DNA of 64,000 nt from Microlunatus antarcticus (GCF_014193425.1 NZ_JACHZG010000001.1:2852001-2916000), one strand, 5' to 3'. Shown: positions 7,551 through 17,053, counted from the first letter of the stretch. The notes: generated from the letters alone by a model not told the origin. Numbers and translations: made by a program.

Positions 7551-10500
7551 TCAGTCGCGCACGACCACCACCACGCGCCGGTTGGTCCACCGGCTCGTGG
7601 ACTTCCCGCCGACGAGGACCGGACGGGTGAGCCCGTACGCCTTCTTCTTCAACGACAGCTCCTGCGGCAGATCGCGGCGCAGGGCGTCGCAGACCGCGTC
7701 GGCGCGCTGGGCCGAGAGCGACTTCAGGTGGGCCGTCCGGCCGCGGTAGTCGGTGTAGCCCTCGCAGGTCACGGCCCTGACGTAGGTGAGGCTGCGCGCG
7801 ACCTCCTTCACCTGCGCCCGGCCCTTCGTGGTGAACCGCGCGTCGCCGCTGTGGAAGAGCCGGTTCAGGTCGGTCGCCTGGCCCGGCTGCAGCTGCCGAC
7901 CCTTCAGGGCGGTCGCGGGCATCGCGACCGTGCCGTCGGCGGAGCGCAGCGTCGCCCGGGTGGTCCGCAGCCTGCCGTGGTAGGACTGCGGCTTCTTCGG
8001 CACCGCGACCTCGGCCGCCGCGGCGGCCGGGCTGACCGGGTCGGCGAACCACTGGAGCGTCGTCGCGCCCGTCGTGGTGGCGATCCCGGCCCCCTGCGCG
8101 TTCCTGGCCCGCACCGCGACGTCGTAGTGCCGGCCGTTCAGGACCGGGACGACCGCCAGGGCGAGGGGGTCCGTACCGGTCGGGCGGGCCGTCGACCACG
8201 TCTGTCCGCCGTCCAGGCTCAGCTCGTAGCCGGTCACCGGAAGACCCCCGTCAACGGCAGGCGTCCGGAAGGACAGGTCCAGCCGCCGGTCGCCCGGCGT
8301 GACCTGCAGGGCCTGCGGCACCGAGGGCGGCCCGGTCACCGTCACGGCGTCCGAGGTCGTCGCCGCACCGCGGCCGGTGCCGCTCTTCTCCGGGTCGGTG
8401 TTCGACGCGGTGACCGTGAACGTGTAGGCGACCCCGGTCGGGAGGCCGGTGATCGTGCAGCTGGTCGACGTCGTCTCGCAGGTGCGCCCTCCGGGCTGCA
8501 CGACCACCCGGTAGCCGACCAGCGCCGACCCGCCGTCCGAGGCCGGCCGGCTCCAGCTCACCGAGACCTTGCCGTCCGACACGGCGACCGCCAGGTCGCG
8601 CACCGCGCCCGGCACCGTGGCCGGCGTTGCCGCGAGCCCTCCGGAGGGCGTCCCGGCGCCCACCGCGTTGACGGCGCGCACGGACACCACGTAGCGCCGA
8701 CCGTTGCCGAGCGCGCTGTGGACCACGCCGGTCAGGTGGTCCCCGGTCGCGACGGAGTCGAGCGCGACCCAGGTGTGACCACCGTCGACGGTCGCCTCGT
8801 AGCCCAGCACGTCGCTCCCGCCGTCGGTCTCGGGCGCGTCGAACACCAGGGCGAGGGACGCGTCGCCGGACGTGACGCCGAGCAGCTCCGGGGCGGAGGG
8901 CTTCCCGGCCGGAGTGACCGCCTCGGAGGCGTCCGACGGCGACGACTCGCCGACGTCGTTGGTCGCCCGCACGGTGAAGGTGTAGGAGGTTCCGTTCTCG
9001 AGACCGGGCACCGTGCACGGGCTCGCCTCGCACGGGACCTCGTGCCCGCCGGGCTCCACGCCGACGACGTAGCCGGTGATCGGGGAGCCGTTGCTGGCCG
9101 GTGCGGTGAAGGAGACGCGGACCTCCTCGTCGCCCCGCACGGCGGAGACGCCGGTCGGGGTCCCGGGTCGGCGCGCGGGCGTCACCGACGGCTCGCCCGC
9201 CGCCTCTCCGGGCCCGACGTCGTTCCGGGCGCGGACCTCGAACACGTACGTGACGCCGTTGGTCAGGCCGTCGACGGTGGCGGTGAGGGAGCCGTGGCCG
9301 TCGACCTCGAGCGCCGTCCACGTGTCGCCGCCATCGACGCTGACCTCGTACGCCGTGACGTCCGACCCGCCGTCGCTGCCCGGGGCGTCGAAGCCCAGGA
9401 CCGCCGAGCCGTCACCGCGCTCGGCCGTCAGCCCGGTCGGAGCCCCGGGGACGGTGGCGGGGACGACCGGCGAGGTCGGCTCCGACGCCTCCCCGAGCCC
9501 GGCGGAGGTCCTCGCCCGGACCTCGAACGTGTAGGAGGTGCCGTTGGTCAGTCCCTCGACCGTGCACGGGCTCGTGGTGCAGGACGTGACGTCCCCGCCC
9601 GGGGTGGTCTCGACCAGGTAGCCCGTGACCGCGGCACCGCCGTCCTGCGCGGGTCGCGCGAACGTCAGCGTCACCTTCTGGTCGCCGCGCCTCGCGGTGA
9701 CCGAACGGGGAGCGTCGGCCAGGCCGGCCGGCGTCACCTCCGCCGGCTCGGAGGCGACCGAACGGCCCGCGTCGTTCACGGCCCGGACGGTGAGGGCGTA
9801 CGTCGTCCCGTTCTCGAGCCCCGTGACCAGGCAGGGGCTGACCGCGCAGCTGACCTCGTCGCCGCTCGACCCGACCTGGACGACGTAGCCCGTCACCGGG
9901 GAGCCGCCGTCGGCGGCGGGTGCCGTGAAGGACACCGTCGCGGAGGCGTCGGTCGCGACGGCTCTGATGTCCGTCGGGGCGCCCGGCGCGACGGCCGGGG
10001 TCACCGCGTCGGACGCAGCGGAAGGCTCGCCGGTGCCCAGGGCGTTCATCGCGCGGACGGTGAAGGTGTACGCGGTCCCGTTCGTGAGGCCGTCGACCTC
10101 GCAGGGGCTGGTCGCACAGCTGGTCACGGTGCCGCCCGGAGCGGTCGTCACGGTGTACCCCGTCACCACGGAGCCGCCGTCGCTCGCCGGAGCGTCGAAG
10201 GAGACGCTGGCCGACGCGGCCCCGCGGGTGGCGAGCACGCCGGTCGGCGCACCCGGCACACCTCGGACGTCGATGGTCGCCGTCGACGTCGCGATCCCGT
10301 TGAAGGTCGTTGCGCCCACGGCCTGGTCGCCGTACTCGACGACGTAGCCGGAGGTGCCGTCGTTGGAGGGCGGCAGGTCGTTCCAGCTGCCGATGCCTCC
10401 CCAGTTGGTCACCGCGGCCCACTCCCCGGAGTAGTTGTCGTACCAGGCCCCCGCGTTGTTCGGCTCTCCGGGGGCCCAGCTGCGGTAGACGCCAGGGTCG

Positions 10501-11243
10501 GCGACGTCCTGACAGACCTCGAAGAAGTTGACGCAGCTGCTGATCACCTGGCCGGCGAGGGGCCCGTCGCCCCACACCCACGTCCGCGTCGGGTAGTCGT
10601 CGACGCTCCGCGCGCCGAACCAGACCGACCGAGCCCCCTCGATGCGGGTGGAGACCAGGTCGTTGACGGCAGCGGAAGCCATCGTCGCCAGGTAGCCGTG
10701 CTGACCGAGGAACGTCCGCTGCTGCGCCTCGGCCCGGGCCGTGTCCGCGTCGATCGCGGGGGCGGGGACGTACTCGTAGAAGTGCTGGTTGGTCGGGGAG
10801 TACACGAAGCCGGGGGTGTCGAGCAGCGCCGCCACGGTCACGTCGGCGGTGACGCCGGCGTCGGACCCCGTCGTGATGGCCAGCGTGGCCAGGGCGCTGT
10901 TCAGGTCCTCGGTCACGCCGGAGAAGGTGATCGAGGACGTGCCCGCCCATGCGTTGCCGAACGCGAGGTCGAGGCCGGTGGTGGTCGCCACGGACAAGGT
11001 CCCGCGATCGGTGCTGACCGTGACCTGGAGCGACGCGTCGTCGGCGGCCCCGCCGACGCTCGCCCCGGTCAGACCGGTGGTCGCGTCCGGAGGCACGAGT
11101 GCGGTGGTCGGGGCCGTGGTGACGAGACCGGCGCCCGCGAGGGCGACCGGACCGGCCACCAGGACGCTCAGCGCCCCGAGGACCAGCGCGACGATAACGG
11201 TGCAGGCGCGTCGGACGTACCCCACGCGGGGACCTGAGGACAT
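7551..11243 (-). CDS. Large secreted protein: C-type-lectin-like domain, eight FN3 repeats, OmpA-like C-terminus
   Basis: The 1230-residue product starts with a Sec signal (Arg-rich n-region, long hydrophobic core, A-L-A-G-A). Next comes a cadherin-like beta region around residues 50-130. A C-type-lectin-like domain lies near 145-310, with W-A-P-G-E-P-N-N and W-N-D-L motifs and Cys residues. Eight fibronectin type III repeats follow, each with P-x-x-P-T/x-x-V/L at the start and G-T/x-x-Y-x-F-T/x-V-R-A at the end. The last ~110 residues look like an OmpA/MotB peptidoglycan-binding domain (E-G-Y-T-D-Y-R-G then L-S-A-Q-R-A-D-A-V and N-R-R-V). The probable role is binding glycans outside and peptidoglycan at the cell. 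The ATG at 11243 was chosen for its AAGGAG site; upstream codons belong to the promoter region. It is monocistronic. Confidence 0.85.
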   Translation of the reverse strand: MSSGPRVGYVRRACTVIVALVLGALSVLVAGPVALAGAGLVTTAPTTALVPPDATTGLTGASVGGAADDASLQVTVSTDRGTLSVATTTGLDLAFGNAWAGTSSITFSGVTEDLNSALATLAITTGSDAGVTADVTVAALLDTPGFVYSPTNQHFYEYVPAPAIDADTARAEAQQRTFLGQHGYLATMASAAVNDLVSTRIEGARSVWFGARSVDDYPTRTWVWGDGPLAGQVISSCVNFFEVCQDVADPGVYRSWAPGEPNNAGAWYDNYSGEWAAVTNWGGIGSWNDLPPSNDGTSGYVVEYGDQAVGATTFNGIATSTATIDVRGVPGAPTGVLATRGAASASVSFDAPASDGGSVVTGYTVTTAPGGTVTSCATSPCEVDGLTNGTAYTFTVRAMNALGTGEPSAASDAVTPAVAPGAPTDIRAVATDASATVSFTAPAADGGSPVTGYVVQVGSSGDEVSCAVSPCLVTGLENGTTYALTVRAVNDAGRSVASEPAEVTPAGLADAPRSVTARRGDQKVTLTFARPAQDGGAAVTGYLVETTPGGDVTSCTTSPCTVEGLTNGTSYTFEVRARTSAGLGEASEPTSPVVPATVPGAPTGLTAERGDGSAVLGFDAPGSDGGSDVTAYEVSVDGGDTWTALEVDGHGSLTATVDGLTNGVTYVFEVRARNDVGPGEAAGEPSVTPARRPGTPTGVSAVRGDEEVRVSFTAPASNGSPITGYVVGVEPGGHEVPCEASPCTVPGLENGTSYTFTVRATNDVGESSPSDASEAVTPAGKPSAPELLGVTSGDASLALVFDAPETDGGSDVLGYEATVDGGHTWVALDSVATGDHLTGVVHSALGNGRRYVVSVRAVNAVGAGTPSGGLAATPATVPGAVRDLAVAVSDGKVSVSWSRPASDGGSALVGYRVVVQPGGRTCETTSTSCTITGLPTGVAYTFTVTASNTDPEKSGTGRGAATTSDAVTVTGPPSVPQALQVTPGDRRLDLSFRTPAVDGGLPVTGYELSLDGGQTWSTARPTGTDPLALAVVPVLNGRHYDVAVRARNAQGAGIATTTGATTLQWFADPVSPAAAAAEVAVPKKPQSYHGRLRTTRATLRSADGTVAMPATALKGRQLQPGQATDLNRLFHSGDARFTTKGRAQVKEVARSLTYVRAVTCEGYTDYRGRTAHLKSLSAQRADAVCDALRRDLPQELSLKKKAYGLTRPVLVGGKSTSRWTNRRVVVVVRD

Positions 11244-11488
11244 GCGGGTGCTGCTCCTTCGTCCCCGAGTCGGACGGGCGCACGTGAGGGCGGCCCGGAG
11301 CGTCGATCTGAGACGGAGCGTAGCGGCAGGGCGCCCCCGTCGCTGAGAGTTCTTCATGTTCGGCTCAGCAGACGACCACGGGGCGGATCTGCGCCTCGCC
11401 GCCCTCCGCGCGGGCACCCGGCCGCTCCTCCGACCGACCGGCCGGTCCTAGGCTGGGCGTCGACGCACCCCGGCCCAGGAGGAACACC

Positions 11489-12838
11489 ATGTCCGTGACC
11501 GACCGCACCGCGCTGGGTGGCCCGACGCTGCCCCAGGAACGTCGCCTGGTGACGAGCATCCCGGGCCCGCGCTCGCTGGATCTGGCGGACCGCCGCAAGG
11601 CCGCCGTCGCGTCGGGCGTCGCCTCGTCGATGCCCGTGTACGCGGTCGCGGCCGGCGGCGGCGTCCTGGTCGACGTCGACGGCAACTCGCTGATCGACCT
11701 GGGCTCCGGGATCGCCGTCACGACCGTCGGCAACGCGGACCCCGCGGTGGCCGCGGCCGTCGCCGCGCAGGCCGCGCAGCTGACGCACACCTGCTTCACC
11801 ATCACCCCGTACGAGGGCTACGTCGAGGTGGCCGAACGCCTCAACCGGCTCACCCCGGGCGACCACGCCAAGCGGTCCGCGCTGTTCAGCTCGGGCGCCG
11901 AGGCGGTCGAGAACGCGATCAAGATCGCGCGGCACCACACGGGACGTTCCGCAGTGGTCGCCTTCGACCACGCGTACCACGGCCGCACCAACCTGACGAT
12001 GGCCCTGACGGCGAAGTCGATGCCCTACAAGGCCGGCTTCGGACCGTTCGCGAGCGAGGTCTACCGCGCACCGATGTCGTACCCCTACCGCGACGGCCTG
12101 TCCGGGCCGGAGGCCGCCAAGCGCGCGATCTCGGTGATCGAGAAGCAGGTCGGCGCCGCCGACCTCGCCGCGGTGATCATCGAGCCGGTCCAGGGCGAGG
12201 GCGGCTTCGTCGTCCCCGCCGAGGGCTTCCTGCCCGCGCTGCGGGCGTGGTGCACGGAGAACGGCGTGGTCTTCATCGCCGACGAGATCCAGTCCGGCTT
12301 CGCGCGGACGGGTGACCTGTTCGCGAGCGAGCACGAGGGCCTGGTCCCCGACCTGATCACCACGGCCAAGGGCATCGCCGGCGGCCTGCCGCTGTCGGCC
12401 GTGACCGGTCGCGCCGAGATCATGGACGCGGTGCACGGCGGGGGGCTCGGCGGGACGTACGCGGGCAACCCGGTGGCGTGCGCGGCGGCGCTCGCGTCGC
12501 TCGACCACTTCGAGCACGACGGTCTCGTCGAGCGGGCCCGCGAGATCGGGACGCTGCTGCTCGACCGCCTCGCCTCGGCCCAGGCCGACGACCCGCGCAT
12601 CGGCGACGTCCGCGGCCGCGGCGCCATGATCGCCATCGAGCTCGTCGATCCCGCCACGGGCGAGCCGGACGCGGCGCTGACCGCGGCCGTCGCGAAGCGG
12701 ACCGCGAGCGAGGGCGTGATCGTCCTGACCTGCGGCACGTACGGCAACGTCATCCGGCTCCTGCCGCCGCTGGCGATCGACGACGCCCTGCTGAGCGAGG
12801 GCCTCGAGGTCCTGCTCGGGGCGCTCGCCGCCAGCTGA
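11489..12838 (+). CDS. gabT: 4-aminobutyrate (GABA) aminotransferase
   Basis: A 449-residue class III PLP-dependent aminotransferase. Features seen: S-S-G-A-E-A-V-E-N-A (phosphate-binding region), H-A-Y-H-G-R-T-N, E-P-V-Q-G-E-G-G, A-D-E-I-Q-S-G (cofactor Asp) and T-T-A-K-G-I-A-G-G with the Schiff-base lysine. Length and motifs fit GabT, which moves the amino group of GABA to 2-oxoglutarate, giving succinate semialdehyde. The I-x-S-G-F-A-R-T-G and T-Y-A-G-N-P motifs are typical of actinobacterial GabT. A strong AGGAGG precedes the ATG. The following small VOC-family gene starts 8 nt after its stop. A gamma-aminobutyraldehyde-dehydrogenase-like gene is 33 kb away and amine genes are on the facing strand, so polyamine/GABA breakdown is the likely setting. 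Confidence 0.92.
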   Translation: MSVTDRTALGGPTLPQERRLVTSIPGPRSLDLADRRKAAVASGVASSMPVYAVAAGGGVLVDVDGNSLIDLGSGIAVTTVGNADPAVAAAVAAQAAQLTHTCFTITPYEGYVEVAERLNRLTPGDHAKRSALFSSGAEAVENAIKIARHHTGRSAVVAFDHAYHGRTNLTMALTAKSMPYKAGFGPFASEVYRAPMSYPYRDGLSGPEAAKRAISVIEKQVGAADLAAVIIEPVQGEGGFVVPAEGFLPALRAWCTENGVVFIADEIQSGFARTGDLFASEHEGLVPDLITTAKGIAGGLPLSAVTGRAEIMDAVHGGGLGGTYAGNPVACAAALASLDHFEHDGLVERAREIGTLLLDRLASAQADDPRIGDVRGRGAMIAIELVDPATGEPDAALTAAVAKRTASEGVIVLTCGTYGNVIRLLPPLAIDDALLSEGLEVLLGALAAS

Positions 12839-12846
12839 GCAGCGCC

Positions 12847-13242
12847 GTGGACCTCAAGCTCGAGCTCGTGCAGGTCCCGGTCACCGACGTCGACCGGGCT
12901 CTGGCCTTCTACACCGACCGGCTGGGCTTCGTCCTCGACGTCGACGTGCGCCCGGTGGAGGGCATGCGGGTCGTCCAGCTCACCCCGCCCGGCTCGGCCT
13001 GCTCGATCCTGCTGGGCACCGGCATGGGCGAGTCGTCCTCCATGACGCCCGGCAGCCAGAAGGCCCTGCACCTCGTGGTCGCGGACATCGCCTCCGCCCG
13101 CCAGGAGCTGCTCGACCGCGGCGTGGAGGTGGCCGAGGTCGTCGACGTCGGGGGTGGGGTCCGCTACGCCTGGTTCGCGGACCCGGACGGCAACTCCCTG
13201 GCTCTGCAGGAGATGCCCTGGCGCACGGGCGAGAACTTCTAG
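12847..13242 (+). CDS. VOC-family (glyoxalase/dioxygenase fold) protein
   Basis: The 131-residue protein has the vicinal-oxygen-chelate fold. An N-terminal V-P-V-T-D-V-D-R-A-L-A-F-Y-T-D-R-L-G-F leads to a central H-L-V-V-A-D-I and a C-terminal F-A-D-P-D-G-N-S-L-A-L-Q-E motif. Probable metal ligands include the His of H-L-V-V and the Glu of L-Q-E. The GTG start lies 8 nt behind gabT, so it is likely cotranscribed with it. Substrates of this superfamily range from methylglyoxal adducts to antibiotics and catechols, and the sequence does not decide among them. A repeat cluster begins directly after its stop. Confidence 0.85.
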   Translation: MDLKLELVQVPVTDVDRALAFYTDRLGFVLDVDVRPVEGMRVVQLTPPGSACSILLGTGMGESSSMTPGSQKALHLVVADIASARQELLDRGVEVAEVVDVGGGVRYAWFADPDGNSLALQEMPWRTGENF

Positions 13243-13274
13243 CCCTTGACACCTCGGAACGGTTGGTCCTGCAG

Positions 13275-13383
13275 AACGCTCCCTGAGCTTGTCGAAGGGC
13301 CCGGAACGGGTTGGCGTTCTCCACCCACTTCAGCAAGAACGCTGACCTCTTCGAGGCCCTTCGACGAGCTCAGGGAGCGTTCT
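13275..13383. repeat. Inverted pair of CCTGAGCYTGTCGAAGGG elements
   Basis: A forward copy (AACGCTCCCTGAGCTTGTCG continuing into AAGGGC) at 13275-13300 faces a reverse copy at about 13353-13383. A further partial copy of the GAGCGTTCTCG end lies just downstream, near 13400. The same element occurs at 18394-18462 and 41866-41909, always just after a gene end. Here the convergent copies lie between the VOC gene and the aminotransferase gene and could form a long hairpin serving both as a terminator. It belongs to a widely dispersed intergenic palindromic repeat family in actinobacteria; how it moves is not established. Confidence 0.8.
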
Positions 13384-13408
13384 CGCACCTCCCGCAGGAG
13401 CGTTCTCG

Positions 13409-14830
13409 CTAGATCAGCGCCCAGGCGCGCGTGAGGACGTCGCGGAGGATCGACTCCATCTGGTCGAACTCGGACTGCCCGCTGATCAGCGGCGGGGCGA
13501 GCTGGATGACGGGGTCGCCGCGGTCGTCGGCACGGCAGTAGAGGCCGGCCTCGAAGAGCGCGCCCGACAGGAACCCGCGCAGCATCCGCTCGGACTCGTC
13601 GGCGTCGAAGGTCTCCTTCGTCGTCTTGTCCTTGACCAGCTCGATGCCGTAGAAGAAGCCCTCGCCGCGGACGTCGCCGACGATCGGCAGGTCCAGCAGC
13701 TTCTCCAGCGTCCGGCGGAACGCCGGGCCCTCGGTGTGCACGTGCTCGTTGAGCCTCTCGCGCTCGAAGAGGTCGAGGTTGGCCATCGCGACCGCGGCCG
13801 AGACCGGGTGCCCACCGAACGTGTAGCCGTGGGCGAAGGTCGTCGTGCCGTGCGCGAACGGCTCGAACAGCCGCTCGCTGGCGATCATGGCGCCGATGGG
13901 TGAGTAGCCCGAGGTCATGCCCTTGGCGCAGGTGATGATGTCGGGCACGTAGCCGAGGTCGTCGCAGGCGAACATCGACCCGATCCGGCCGAACGCGCAG
14001 ATGACCTCGTCGGAGACCAGCAGCACGTCGTGCTCGTCGCAGATCTCGCGGACGCGCTCGAAGTAGCCGGGGGGCGGGGGGAAGCAGCCGCCGGCGTTCT
14101 GCACCGGCTCCAGGAACACGGCCGCGACGGTGTCGGGGCCCTCGAAGAGGATCGCCTCCTCGATGCGGTCCGCCGCCCAGCGGCCGAAGGCCTTGCCGTC
14201 GCCGGCGAAGACATCGGGCGCGCGGTACGCGTTGGTGTTCGGCACCCGGAACGTGCCCGGCACGAGCGGCTCGTAGACCTCCTTGAGCGCGGGGATGCCG
14301 GTGATCGCCAGGGCGCCCTGGGTGGTGCCGTGGTAGGCGACCGAGCGCGAGATGACCTTGGTCTTGAGCGGCTTGCCGACCAGCTTGAAGTACTGCTTCG
14401 CCAGCTTCCAGGCGCTCTCGACGGCCTCGGCACCGCCGGTGGTGAAGAAGACCCGGTTGAGGTCGCCGGGCGCGTAGTGCGCGAGCCGCTCGGCGAGGTC
14501 GATCGCCGCCGGGTGCGCGTACGACCAGAGCGGGAAGAAGGCGAGGTCGCGGGCCTGCTTGGCTGCGGCCTCGGCGAGCTCGTGCCGTCCGTGGCCCGCC
14601 TGCACGACGAACAGCCCGGCCAGCCCGTCGAGGTAGCGGCGGCCGCGGTCGTCCCAGATGTACGCCCCCTCGCCGCGCACGATGATCGGCACCTCGTGGC
14701 CCTCGCCGTACGCCGACTCGCGCGTGAAGTGCTTCCACAGGTGGTTCCGGGCCGCGAGGCCGCGGTCGGTGCCGCGCGGCGTGGTGGTGCCCGCGGACTC
14801 CTGGGCGACTTCCTGGGGTGTGCTGGTCAT
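13409..14830 (-). CDS. Class III omega-aminotransferase (amine/putrescine-type)
   Basis: The 473-residue PLP enzyme shows T-T-G-G-A-E-A-V-E-S-A-W-K, Y-H-G-T-T-Q-G, E-P-V-Q-N-A-G-G, S-D-E-V-I-C-A-F-G-R (cofactor Asp) and C-A-K-G-M-T-S-G-Y with the Schiff-base lysine. The F-G-R-x-G and G-Y-x-P-I-G pattern resembles pyruvate-dependent omega-aminotransferases acting on putrescine, beta-alanine or diamines rather than GabT. It is third in a minus-strand unit after an APC permease and an AsnC/Lrp regulator, 58 nt behind the regulator. A role in using an imported amine is therefore likely. The start is supported by the conserved N-terminal helix (L-W-K-H-F-T) 33 residues in. The exact amine substrate cannot be read from the sequence. 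Confidence 0.88.
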   Translation of the reverse strand: MTSTPQEVAQESAGTTTPRGTDRGLAARNHLWKHFTRESAYGEGHEVPIIVRGEGAYIWDDRGRRYLDGLAGLFVVQAGHGRHELAEAAAKQARDLAFFPLWSYAHPAAIDLAERLAHYAPGDLNRVFFTTGGAEAVESAWKLAKQYFKLVGKPLKTKVISRSVAYHGTTQGALAITGIPALKEVYEPLVPGTFRVPNTNAYRAPDVFAGDGKAFGRWAADRIEEAILFEGPDTVAAVFLEPVQNAGGCFPPPPGYFERVREICDEHDVLLVSDEVICAFGRIGSMFACDDLGYVPDIITCAKGMTSGYSPIGAMIASERLFEPFAHGTTTFAHGYTFGGHPVSAAVAMANLDLFERERLNEHVHTEGPAFRRTLEKLLDLPIVGDVRGEGFFYGIELVKDKTTKETFDADESERMLRGFLSGALFEAGLYCRADDRGDPVIQLAPPLISGQSEFDQMESILRDVLTRAWALI

Positions 14831-14888
14831 GCCGTGCTCCTTGCGATCTTCGTGGATGTCGTCTGACGGGGGCTGGGACCGGTGATCG

Positions 14889-15374
14889 TCACCGGGTGCC
14901 CCAGTCGTAGCGCTGCCGGTGGAGCTTGAGGTAGAGGAACGTCTCCGTGCTGCTCACGCCGGGCAGCCGGCGGAGGCGGGCGAGCAGGTCGAGCAGGTGG
15001 TCGTCGTCCTCGCAGACGACCTCGACCAGGAGGTCGAACGTCCCGGCCGTGCTGACGAGGTACTCGACCTCGGGCAGCGCCTCGAGCGCCTCGAGCGGGG
15101 AGCTCGGGTCGCCGTCCACGCGGATGCCGATCATGGCCTGGCGGGTGAATCCGACCTGCGTCGGGTCGGTGACCGCGACCACCTGGATCACGCCCCCGTC
15201 GACGAGCTTCTGCACCCGCTGGCGCACCGTCGACTCCGACAGGCCGACCGCGGCGGCCAGCGCGGCGTACGACTGCCGGCCGTCGCGCTGCAGCATCTCG
15301 ACCAGCGCCCGCGACACGTCGTCCAGGACGGGAGGACGACGAGCCGCCCGGGGGGTGGGCTCGGGGAGGTTCAT
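14889..15374 (-). CDS. AsnC/Lrp-family transcriptional regulator
   Basis: The 161-residue protein has an N-terminal winged helix-turn-helix (L-A-A-A-V-G-L-S-E-S-T-V-R-Q-R-V, residues about 39-54). A C-terminal RAM/AsnC ligand domain follows (V-S-T-A-G-T-F-D-L-L-V-E-V and T-E-T-F-L-Y-L-K). Family members bind amino acids or amines and act as octamers on nearby operons. Its ATG overlaps the permease stop by 4 nt and the aminotransferase follows, so it most likely controls this permease-aminotransferase unit and perhaps the divergent dehydrogenase gene. A 13-bp near-palindrome in the divergent promoter at 17099-17111 is a candidate site. The ligand is not known. Confidence 0.9.
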   Translation of the reverse strand: MNLPEPTPRAARRPPVLDDVSRALVEMLQRDGRQSYAALAAAVGLSESTVRQRVQKLVDGGVIQVVAVTDPTQVGFTRQAMIGIRVDGDPSSPLEALEALPEVEYLVSTAGTFDLLVEVVCEDDDHLLDLLARLRRLPGVSSTETFLYLKLHRQRYDWGTR

Positions 15375-17053
15375 CGTCCCGGCGGGTCCTGGTCCTGCGG
15401 CCGGACCGCGGAGGCGCCGGGCGGCAGGTTGGAGCGGTCGGGCGCGATGACCGTGGCCATCTCGCCCGAGTCGGGCAGGGCCACGCGCGGCTGCTGGGTC
15501 CCACCGTGCACCAGCAGGAGCTCGTCGGCGGCCAGCTTGGGCAGCGTCTCGCCCCGGAAGTAGGCCGGGTGGCGTGCCTGCCAGGCCAGCATCAGCACCA
15601 CGCCGAGCAGGAGCGAGCCGATGCCGAGCACGAAGACGCCGCCGATGCCGAAGATCGAGGTCTCGCCGAAGTCGGGCTGCGCGTACTGGTAGGACGCGAT
15701 GACGAAGGCGCCGAGCAGCATGACCCCGCCGAGGAGCGGGAAGAGCCCCCGCATCACGAAGTTCCGCAGGCTCGAGGTCAGCGTCCGGCGGTAGAACCAG
15801 ACGCAGGCGAAGCCGGTGAGGCCGTAGTAGAAGGCGATCAGCAGGCCGACGGCGGCGATCGAGTCGGCCAGGATGTTCTCGCTGATCAGGGTCATGCCGA
15901 CGTAGAAGACGATCGAGATCGCGCCCATCCAGATCGTCGAGGTGCTCGGCGACAGGTGCGTAGGGTGGATCCGGGCGAAGCGGGCGGGCACGGCGCGGTA
16001 GGCCGCCATCGACAGCGAGGTCCGCGCCGTCGGCAGGATCGTCGTCTGCGTGGACGCCGAGGCGGACGTGAGGACGGTGATCACCAGCAGCACCTCCATC
16101 ACGTGGCCGAGCGCGCTGTCGCCGAACACCTGCGTCCCGAGGGCGGCGAAGATGTCGTCGGCGTTGGCCTCGTTGCCCAGGCCCACGCCGGAGTCCCCCA
16201 CCCCGGCGAAGGCGACCATGGCGATCGAGACGATGGCGTACGTCGCGAGCAGCAGCAGCGTCGACAGGATGGCGGCGCGGCCCGGCGTGGTGGCCGGGTC
16301 CTTGGTCTCCTCGTTCACCGCCACGGCGCTGTCCCAGCCCCAGTAGATGAAGACGGCGATGAGCACGGCCGTGACGAGCGCGTTCAGGCTCAGCCCCGAC
16401 GGCCAAAGCCAGGTCAGGCTCGGCGTGATCGAGCCCTCGGGCGGGTTCGAGCCGAAGACGCGGACGAGCGCGTAGACGGCGAAGATCACGAGCACCACCA
16501 GCTCGATCCCGAGCAGGCAGTACTGGATCCGGGCCGACAGCTCCAGGCCGCGCCAGCAGACGTAGGTCATGATCGCGATCCAGAGGACACCGGCGACCGT
16601 GCTCCAGAAGGTCGAGTCCGCCAGCGTGGTGAGCCCGAAGAGCGAGAACGTGTACTGCCCCGCGATCTGCGCCAGGTTCGCCATGACGATGATGTCGGCG
16701 ACGATGATCCCCCAGCCGCCCATCCAGCCGGCCTTCGGCCCGAACGCGCGGGTCGCCCAGGTGAAGGTCGTCCCGCAGTCCGGCTCGGCCTTGTTGAGCT
16801 CCGCGTACGCGACGGCGATGAAGTACATCGGCAGGAAGGCGAGCAGCATGATCGACGGGGCCTTGACGCCGACCAGGCCGTCGCCGTTCGCCACCAGCAC
16901 CACGTAGCCCAGGCTCGCGGCCAGGCTGTAGGCCGGCGCGGTGGAGGCGACGGCGACCACGATGCTCGAGACGAGGCCGATGGCGCCGCCCTTGAGCCCC
17001 TTCTCGCCCGCCGCCGCACCGGTGCCGGTCGTGTCCTGGACTGTGGTCGCCAT
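15371..17053 (-). CDS. APC-superfamily amino acid/amine permease
   Basis: A 560-residue integral membrane protein with about 12 helices. The first helix carries the APC signature around A-I-G-L-V-S-S-I-V-V-A-V-A-S-T-A-P-A-Y-S-L. Further motifs include G-W-D-S-A-V-A-V-N-E-E-T and S-A-S-A-S-T-Q-T-T-I-L-P-T-A-R. A cytosolic tail of about 70 residues follows the last helix. The family takes up amino acids, polyamines or other amines by cation symport. It is the first gene of the unit with the AsnC/Lrp regulator and the omega-aminotransferase and is divergent from a saccharopine-dehydrogenase-family gene. Import of a diamine or basic amino acid is the best inference. The start at ATG 17053 is at the usual distance from helix 1. 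Confidence 0.88.
   Translation of the reverse strand: MATTVQDTTGTGAAAGEKGLKGGAIGLVSSIVVAVASTAPAYSLAASLGYVVLVANGDGLVGVKAPSIMLLAFLPMYFIAVAYAELNKAEPDCGTTFTWATRAFGPKAGWMGGWGIIVADIIVMANLAQIAGQYTFSLFGLTTLADSTFWSTVAGVLWIAIMTYVCWRGLELSARIQYCLLGIELVVLVIFAVYALVRVFGSNPPEGSITPSLTWLWPSGLSLNALVTAVLIAVFIYWGWDSAVAVNEETKDPATTPGRAAILSTLLLLATYAIVSIAMVAFAGVGDSGVGLGNEANADDIFAALGTQVFGDSALGHVMEVLLVITVLTSASASTQTTILPTARTSLSMAAYRAVPARFARIHPTHLSPSTSTIWMGAISIVFYVGMTLISENILADSIAAVGLLIAFYYGLTGFACVWFYRRTLTSSLRNFVMRGLFPLLGGVMLLGAFVIASYQYAQPDFGETSIFGIGGVFVLGIGSLLLGVVLMLAWQARHPAYFRGETLPKLAADELLLVHGGTQQPRVALPDSGEMATVIAPDRSNLPPGASAVRPQDQDPPGR

Noticed and set aside
6369-11237. A 1622-residue plus-strand open frame opposite the FN3 protein
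   Set aside because: It is an antisense shadow: the minus strand has signal peptide, lectin and FN3 domains in a consistent frame, while the plus frame is Arg/Gly/Asp-rich without any domain.
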